NCBI RefSeq assembly: GCF_001411555.2
Contig: NC_049911.1
Coordinates: forward strand, 3,162,001-3,226,000
DNA: 64,000 nt
DNA from: Juglans regia
Taxonomy: Eukaryota > Streptophyta > Magnoliopsida > Fagales > Juglandaceae
Direction: 5' to 3'
Below the pieces are notes generated by a model. That model was not told where the DNA came from, did no database searches, and worked only from the letters and a program-made list of their open reading frames with translations. The position numbers and the translations under genes are program-made. This document shows positions 57,142 to 64,000 of this stretch, piece after piece. Each line of letters starts with the position of its first letter. Position 1 is the stretch's first letter.

Positions 57142-59329
57142 TGTGATGCCCCCAGCCTCCGCTTGGGATTGGACGGTGACTGAAGAGTTGAGATATATAA
57201 CTCCAGGCTACATACTCTTTGTACACGACAGATAAGATGCAATGCACCTATAAATCTAGCAGTATACAGTAATTCGCAACTAAAAAATTCTTTTAACTAC
57301 ATAGGACTGTGGTAATGTAGTAGTTATAGTACCAAAGTGTAAGCATCCCAAAAGTTTGAATTTCATTAAAGTACTCCCAAAATATATATTGTTTTCAAAA
57401 GTCTCCCAAAACACTGGACCATTTAAAGACATACCTTTACCACAAAAGATGAGTGTACATAACTTTTCATCATCACAACACATGCTTTCATTCTTCCACA
57501 CATTCGATTGATCTTATTAGCAAACAAAGAACCTTTATATGTAGAAACCGAAACCAAAACATAGCATATTAGAAGATAAGATTCAACCAATAATCCCCAC
57601 AACATGGCATCATATTTTTCCCATTGAAAACCGAGTACATACAACAACAAGAGAAACTAGATTCAAACAAGAATAATCAAACACGAGTTTACAATATATA
57701 TACAAGTGCTATTAGGAGTAGGTTGAAGGTCTACTTACAAAATCCAACGAATGCAAATAGCAAGCTGAAAATATAATTCAAAGATCATTAGCCAAGAGTG
57801 AGTGCGTGTGGGTATGGGTGTTCGTGGGCATGTAACACTATTGAAGTCTGAAACTCTCTTTTTCTTTGGCCGTGTGTGTGAGTGTAAGAAACAAGTAAAT
57901 GGTTCTTATCCCGTGTGCTTCTCCTTCGTAGGTGGCTTTGGTACTCCTTGATGAGTTAGAAACGGTAGTTGGTGGAATATGAATGGCGTGTAGGTAATGT
58001 TTGGTTGGAGAGAAAGTGATGGAAAGTGGGAAAGAATGGTGTAGCCGTGATTCACCAAGACAAATCTAAAAATGACCAAAGGACTTCTCACATTTGGTTC
58101 CTACCTTCTTATAGGCACCCCCCACCTGAATACCAAGAGCATTGGTGCATGGATGTCATTTGGCTCCTTGGCCAAAATGTCCCTTCATTTCCCTCATGAT
58201 GGAATTGTATTGGAAGACTAAAGGTCCTCTTGGACAAGTGGCGTGTGGTCTCTCCAATTCAAAATCATAATTCCCTTCATGTCCTTCTTCATGTGTCTAG
58301 GTTTAATGTACTTGGTGGCAAAAAGGTAAATCTCAAAATCCTAAATCAATCTTGAACCACTACATGTGTGCATGTTTGCCATGTGGCAAGTGGGGTGTGC
58401 GTGTGTGCATGTGGCTTGCTGAAATCCCTTTCCCCTTCCCCAAGAAAATCTCTTCTCTTCCCTAGGTGGGTAGGTGGCATGTGCCTCTTGACTTGCCCAT
58501 GCCGTTGCCCTTTACACTTCCCTTCACAAAGATTAGTCTAGAATCTAGGTGCATGCCTTCCCACGAGTCTCTTCCTCTTCCTAAGAAAAATCTCTTGGAA
58601 CTCTAAGGCCCTTCCTCCATGCATGATAAGTGTCAACCAAGATGGTTGGCTTGCATGTGGGGCATGTAATCCCCATGGCCGAACCCTAGAAGTCCCTTAG
58701 TATTTGTGCCAACTGATTTGCAGTGCTCCTATGTGCCTCTTTGTCTTCTCAAATCATTACAAACTTCTTAGAATTTGCCAAAATCCCATGGGTGGCGTGT
58801 AGGCCTCTTGGATTCACCGAAACACTAATCTTCTCTCACTCATCTTGCCTTCTTTCACGTCCAGATTCAAAGTGACCTAGAAGTGAGTTGTGAATGTGAG
58901 ACACGTAGCATATGGTCGGTGGTAATGGTGTGTTTCCTATGTGTGGCCGAATCCTCTCTCTTTGTCTCATCCACTCACTTCCTTTTGGAACCTCTTTGCA
59001 TGTTGGACAAGTGTCACACTTTGCTACTTTCCTAGGTTTCAAATGATGAGCTTCTAGTAAAACAAAAATATATTCTCATGCCATGTGGCGCCTCCTCTAT
59101 CCTTAGTGATCAACATTGGGTTACCAAACCCTAATCCTAGCTTGGTTGGCCGAAATCCACATAGGCCTTTGTTGGCATTTTCCTCTTCTTCTCTTTTGGG
59201 CTCTTATGCTTAAGATTCTAAAGTCTAAATAAATAGAACATATCTCAAAGCATTCCTCTAACACCTAGCACGATCCAATAACTAAAATAATATCCAAATA
59301 AAAATATGAGCAGGGTCCGGGATGTTACA
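57142..59329. mobile_element. Probable solo LTR
   Basis: About 2.19 kb starting TGTGATGCCCCCAGCCTCC and ending GGTCCGGGATGTTACA, i.e. TG...CA. The ends form short inverted repeats (TGTGATGCCC against TGTAACATCCC) of a kind common in plant Ty3/gypsy LTRs. Flanks AAATT (57137-57141) and AAACT (59330-59334) look like a 5-bp target duplication with one change. The base composition is higher in GC than the CACTA sequence around it. There is no coding capacity, and no second LTR within the window. It could instead be another kind of insertion. Confidence 0.45.
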
Positions 59330-59650
59330 AAACTCGTATCATTCCACTTTACCCTTTCATATACACAACTTGAGTTATAAAGCATTCATACAAACTTCAC
59401 ATTACATTCAATATGTATAAAAAAATAATCCATTCAACCTTCATAAACACTTTACTCAATATTAAGGCTCTTGGTAATACATACATATTCCCAAATTACC
59501 ATCCAACACAAACACACATCCTCAATAACAAGTTTCTAATCACCACATCAATTCTTTATAGTTTATTGAAACCTACACATTCAATGCATAAAATCTATCC
59601 ATATCATTTATACATCTACACAACACAATCACAAAGCTTTGTAAATTACA
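59330..59650. other. CACTA interior, right of the solo LTR
   Basis: AT-rich, ACA-rich sequence leading into the right subterminal repeats; no gene recognised. Confidence 0.4.
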
Positions 59651-60673
59651 ATTCATGGCTCTATAAAACCACAACCATATTTGCAAGGAAATAATATCCT
59701 TGCAAATGTATATATGCAAGGAAATTATATTTGTTGGTAAACAAGTTTGCACAATTTTAAAATCCTATTTGCAAAGAAATTAAAATCGTTGCTAAATTTT
59801 TTTTGTAAGGAATAATATTTATTTACAAGGAAATAATATCCTTGCAAATTTACATTTGAAGAAAATTACGTTCGTTGGTAAACAGGTTTGCACAGTTTTG
59901 AACTCCTATTTGCAAGAAAATTAAAATTGTTGCTAAATTTTTTTTATAAGGAAATAATATCCTTGTAAGGAAATTATGTTTCGTTGCAGAAAAGTCTGTA
60001 TACATTAGCAAGGAAATTAACATTGTTGCTAACATGCGTTTTGCAAGGAAATTATTTTGTTACAAATGTACGTTTGCAAGGAAATAACTTGTTATTAAAA
60101 ATGTTTACAATATTCTAAACTATTAATTGAAAGAAAATTAATGTCATTGTTAATATATTTTTTGCAACGAAATCATACATTGGTAATAATCATAGCAGCG
60201 AGATTATATCGTTGGAAATTAATACTTTGCAACGATTCAATATTATTAGTCTGGATGATGCAGTTTTCACAAGGAATTTTTTTTTTTGGTAATGAATTTT
60301 CAAATTTTGCAACGACTTTGATTTGTTGGTAAGGAGGCCAGAGGTATTTGCAACGAAAGTATATCGTTCATAAATGGGGGAATAGACATTTGTAATGAAA
60401 GGGTATGCATTTTTTCGTTGCTAAAGGGTACAAATTTTTTGCAATGGGAAAATGTCGTTGTAAATGTCTCAAAATCGGTTAATGTGGTTGCAAAATGGCA
60501 TTTTAGATATGAGCTTAATTGCAACGATAATTTTGTAAGGAAATGTTTTCGTCACAATTAGATCCATTTGCTACGAGAAATGGAATTTCCTTGCAAAAAA
60601 TGTCTACATTAGCAACGAAACAAAATCTCTTTGCAAAATTTGGTTGCAAAAAGCCAAACCCGTTGTAGTGAGA

Positions 60674-60882
60674 TAAAGGAAGTTACATAAAATTTTAAAT
60701 TCAAATAAAAAACTACAATATTTTTAATGAGGTGATACTTTGATATTAATTGATTGTAAAATAGATTATAAAATAATTATATAAATCAAATTATTCTAAG
60801 TTGAAAAGAGATTGTTTGTTGTTCCAGAAAATGGATCTGAAAGTAGTGGAAAAGAAGCAAATCAAGGCATAAAAAGTGTAAT

Positions 60883-60920
<38 letters not shown>

Positions 60921-62465
60921 CCAATAGATTATTTTCCTTAGCATTTGGAGGTAGACGCAACAGAATCAGCAGCATTCGAGCGACATATGCGAGAGGGAGT
61001 CTATTTAAAGAATCACTTGAACTAGGTTAAGTGATCGATCTTAGGTTAAATCGGAACGTGATTGTTTATTTACTTGGAAACTTCAAGAATATATATATAT
61101 ATATGTATAGACTTGAGCCTTTCTTAACGCTAAACAAATAAATGAACAACCGATCGAGGTAAAAAAAAAACAAAACAAAACCAATGTACGAGGTTTCCGG
61201 CTCTTTCCTCATGGTAGGAATGGATTATGACCCTATGCATTAATCATTTTGGATTATGTTTGGAGAGAATATCACGAGATCTTCTCTTTCTCAACCTCCA
61301 TATTTCCATCTTCCTAAACTGTGAATCATTTCCACAGTTTCTTGATTGATTGGTGCTCAGCTAGCTACTAATTTTCGAGTAAGTCTTCTCAATATTGTCG
61401 CCGCCACGCATGGCTAGCAACACCACCAAGTGCTACATGCATTTGCCATTGTTCTCATGAATCAGCTTTCTTGATCATGATCTTCATTTCGATTTCTCTT
61501 ATAATATTCATTCTACACACATGAAGTCATGACTTCTTGTATTTTTGTTCTTAGTTTTTCACGATGGTGACACTGATCATCATGAGCATTTTCTGTCATT
61601 CTCTTGATCATTATTCTTTTCCTACTTATTCTAAGGTTTTATTTCATTTATGTTGATATCAAGTAATATGCATGTGATTACATATTGGAAGATCTAGACA
61701 TGCATACATACATACATACATACATTCATATCTATGCATGGGTATTATAATGCATGTGATGATCTGTAGTGTTGTCGTTCAATACTTGGTACCATATCAT
61801 CGTACAAATATTTGATATTCACAATTTTGGTTGAACAATTAAATCTTTTAATCTACTTTTTTTAATGTTAGTGACGGGAAACCAAATAAACTTTGTTTAA
61901 AGATTTATTAAAATATATATTATTTTTTATAATTTTTACTTAATAATGTGAACAAAGTTTTAGGCATAAATACAAGATATTGCCCTTGTTTTCAATTATG
62001 TCTTGTAGAGGGTGACATTACCAATGAAGGGTATACAACTAACTATTCTGTATGATTGCAACACATGTATTTGACACGTTTCTTTTAGCTTACTTCAAAT
62101 TTCAAAGAGTAGCATCTATGTACAATCATTGAATAAATCGAAGTAGCTATATTTTCATTTGTACTTGAACATGCTGAGAGACTAATGCTGGGATACCAAA
62201 ATTAAGTTAATCTAGACACTAATGCTGGGATACCAAAATTAAGTGAATTTAGACACATTTTGGTTTGGATTACTTGCAAGGTTGTTCCATAGTAGCATGA
62301 TCCTTGAACAAATCGAAGTTATTCAATAGCTCATTGGTCTATGAAAATATTGTCGACTTTAGTTCAAAATTAGTAGCAATGTCATTGTGTTTGATAGCAA
62401 TTAACTAAAAACAGAATATGCTATTATTTATAGCCATCATCTAATAATACTCTGTTTTAAATGAA
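60674..62465. other. Intergenic region upstream of the CKI1-like gene
   Basis: No gene recognised. Contains (TA)n tracts at 60886-60918 and 61090-61104, and a CATA-repeat at 61700-61725. A 37-bp perfect-start tandem pair also lies here (62181-62217 and 62218-62254, both beginning ACTAATGCTGGGATACCAAA). Confidence 0.55.
62181..62254. repeat. 37-bp tandem repeat pair
   Basis: Two adjacent copies starting ACTAATGCTGGGATACCAAA and ending TCTAGAC / TTTAGAC. Confidence 0.9.
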
Positions 62466-62763
62466 ATGCAGATTCTAAAGTACAGGTTCAACCATGAGAG
62501 TGAAATACTACCCGATGAGCGTCTGCTTGAGAGTAATTTGGCGGCCAATATGTTTGCTTGTGATTCTAGTAATTCCCTTTACAAGTTTGGAAACCACATC
62601 TTTTGGAGTTTTGGAAGTGCATTGACTGCTATTGAAAGCTTTTTTTTTTTTTTTTGTTGTTGATTTTTGCTCAAGCAAGAGAATTAAGCATATTTTGTTG
62701 TACAATGTTCATATATATATATTTTTTTTAACTTGCACATTTTAATTACTAACGACTTTGCAA

Positions 62764-63772
62764 GGACTTTCTAGTTTCATGATCTCACGTCTGTATTTGC
62801 TGAACAAACAAACTGAAGAAAGTATTATTGCTTGGGAATCACGTAAAATACAAGAAAGTTCTTCTTTAGGAATTGAAATGACAGCAAAACTGCTATCTCT
62901 GCTAAATTCATTAGCTATGAACTTGGCAAGTGCTTTAAGTTCATCTCTGAATGAAACTGAACTATCATTTGATACCATCAAAAGAAAGGTCAGTGCAAAA
63001 GTTAGTGTGTTTCTATATTAATCGAAAAGGTTCCTGCAGCTTCAAGTTTCCCATTTCCAGTGGTGAAACAGAAATTTATCAGCTTCATAATATTTTTTGG
63101 TCAATTTTGTTAACCTTGCTTGTGTTCTTCAGGTTGCACCAGCTTTTAGCAGTTTCAACTATTCCCCATTTAGCACAGGCTACTTATATTGGAATAGATG
63201 GCTTGATTTTCTCATTTTACAGAGGGGAGACTCAAATGATTGCATCGTATAGCAACATTTCATATTCTTCAATCTGGTATAGTCAGCACGTGGACCGAGA
63301 CAACGGGAATCTATATGGAGAACCTATTTTCACAAAATCTATTGCTGCTAGGAAAGCAACTTGGTTTCAAAAGGCTTTGAATAGCTCAAGTGGCCATTCA
63401 TGGTTTGGAAAAGCATGGAACAAAGCTCAAGATGGGTTATTTCTTAGTGCTGTGGGTATGGATGGCAGAGGTGTGATTTCCCTTGGCTTGAGAGCAAAGG
63501 CAGTTGCTGATCAATTTGCAGCTTTAGAATTCCATGATGCTGATTTTCAGTTGGCTACACATGATGGGGAAGTGATTATACCAACGAGGCTTCCAAACAC
63601 GCAGATAACTGTAAGCAATAACACAAAGCTGAAGCCAAATGGTGACCCTTATATAGATCTTGTTGGTAACTTGTCGTGTTCTATGTCTCATGGTGGAGGG
63701 TCAAAATATTTTAATGAGAAAGTTTCTGGAGTGACATACAAGTTTTATTGCTCTACCCTTGAGATTGCTGGG
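62764..63772 (+). CDS. CKI1: CKI1-like sensor histidine kinase, N-terminal extracellular region (partial, runs off window)
   Basis: Two exons of a membrane histidine kinase of the CKI1 type. The first, about 62764-62989, encodes SRLYLLNKQTEES then AKLLSLLNSLAMNLASALSS. The second, 63133 or 63143 to 63772, encodes the sensor region: STIPHLAQATYIGIDGLIFS, SIWYSQHVDRDNGNLYG, KATWFQKALNSS, GVISLGLRAKAV, and at its end YKFYCSTLEIAG. This order matches the extracytoplasmic half of Arabidopsis CKI1 as I remember it. The kinase and receiver domains must lie beyond 64 kb. If the first acceptor (AG at 63131-63132) is used, the frame shifts; the AG ten bases later keeps it open, so the gene is either spliced there or damaged. 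The 5' end and N-terminal membrane span are not found; an open stretch at 62466-62650 is of uncertain relevance. Confidence 0.65.
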
Positions 63773-64000
63773 GTTTGAACGGTATGATTTTTGTTGCTTT
63801 CTTGCTACAAGTTAGTGTCTATGTTTAACAGATTCATGTGAATTTTAAAATGAATTAAGGATATTATTAAATTTCAGTATCAGAAGTTCATTTTTTTTCA
63901 ATCAGGATATCCAAATCAAATGTCTATGAGACAAATTCCTTATTAATTTATCAAAACTGCTACGTACAACCGGTGCGTGTAACCGGCGTGTAACCGGCTA
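63773..64000. other. Start of next CKI1-like intron
   Basis: Begins with a donor GTTTGA (weak consensus) after GCTGGG; AT-rich to the window end, no exon recognised. Confidence 0.45.

Larger units (their letters stand above)
54532..60670. mobile_element. Non-autonomous CACTA (En/Spm) transposon
   Basis: The left terminus TCCTACAACAAGAAAAGC (canonical CACTACAA with two changed bases) and the right terminus, read on the other strand, CACTACAACGGGTTTGGC, are flanked by the 3-bp duplication AGA (54529-54531, 60671-60673). Both ends, about 54.6-56.2 and 59.65-60.66 kb, are packed with short motifs in both orientations (TTGCAACGA, CGTTGCAAA, TGCAAGGAAAT). Such subterminal repeats are what CACTA transposase binds. 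No transposase frame exists; the element depends on another copy. The interior 56.3-59.6 kb holds a probable solo LTR. Confidence 0.75.

Noticed and set aside
62466..62663. 65-codon frame as the first exon of the CKI1-like gene
   Set aside because: It does not resemble a CKI1 N-terminus with its membrane span and runs into a T-run; no splice evidence, so it was left out of the gene model.

Overview
The window is plant nuclear DNA. Genes are split by AT-rich GT-AG introns, a nuclear tRNA-Ala gene is present, and the gene families are plant ones (PLS-class PPR protein, 193-residue SAR1, 61-residue eL29, CKI1-like histidine kinase). Most of the remaining sequence is transposon. The families point to a woody eudicot. 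A recurring GTTTGGATA...GAGATGAG miniature repeat resembles one I associate with Juglandaceae, but that is memory, not proof.

Layout. (1) 1-17.9 kb: two tandem minus-strand remnants of a PDIL2-1-type protein disulfide isomerase gene. The larger one (1.8-15.7 kb) keeps nearly all exons and splice sites but has at least three in-frame stops. It has been split by three different insertions: a 1.9-kb gag-only LTR element, a 3.0-kb DNA-transposon-like element carrying pieces of at least two host genes plus a LINE fragment, and a 4.9-kb Ty1-copia element whose gag-integrase half is inverted relative to its reverse transcriptase half. (2) 18-26.1 kb: decayed endogenous pararetrovirus (Caulimoviridae-type) DNA, arranged as a tandem copy with an inverted promoter segment. 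(3) 26.4-37.2 kb: a complete ten-exon ZMAT2/SNU23 spliceosomal zinc-finger gene. Its fifth intron hosts a nearly full-length LINE with an 18-bp target duplication, and its ninth intron hosts a tRNA-derived SINE. (4) 38.3-41.8 kb: an intronless PPR gene, a small secreted cysteine-rich protein gene (DUF7731-like) and tRNA-Ala(AGC). (5) 43.5-48.3 kb: SAR1 GTPase (minus) and ribosomal protein eL29 (plus), the latter with a MITE just upstream of its TATA box. (6) 49.4-51.2 kb: a non-autonomous Helitron with a GC-rich cargo. (7) 52.2-53.7 kb: a four-exon universal stress protein gene. (8) 54.1-60.7 kb: a non-autonomous CACTA element with one end tandemly duplicated and a probable solo LTR inside. 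(9) 62.5-64 kb: the 5' part of a CKI1-like sensor histidine kinase gene, running off the window.

The intact genes are unrelated housekeeping or regulatory genes (splicing, ER export, translation, organelle RNA, stress) with no operon-like relationship. The window's most unusual content is structural: the copia element with an internal inversion at an LTR/PBS-like inverted repeat, the multi-gene-capture transposon, the rearranged pararetrovirus concatemer, and the CACTA end duplication. Exon coordinates were derived by hand from splice consensus and family knowledge, with no transcript data.
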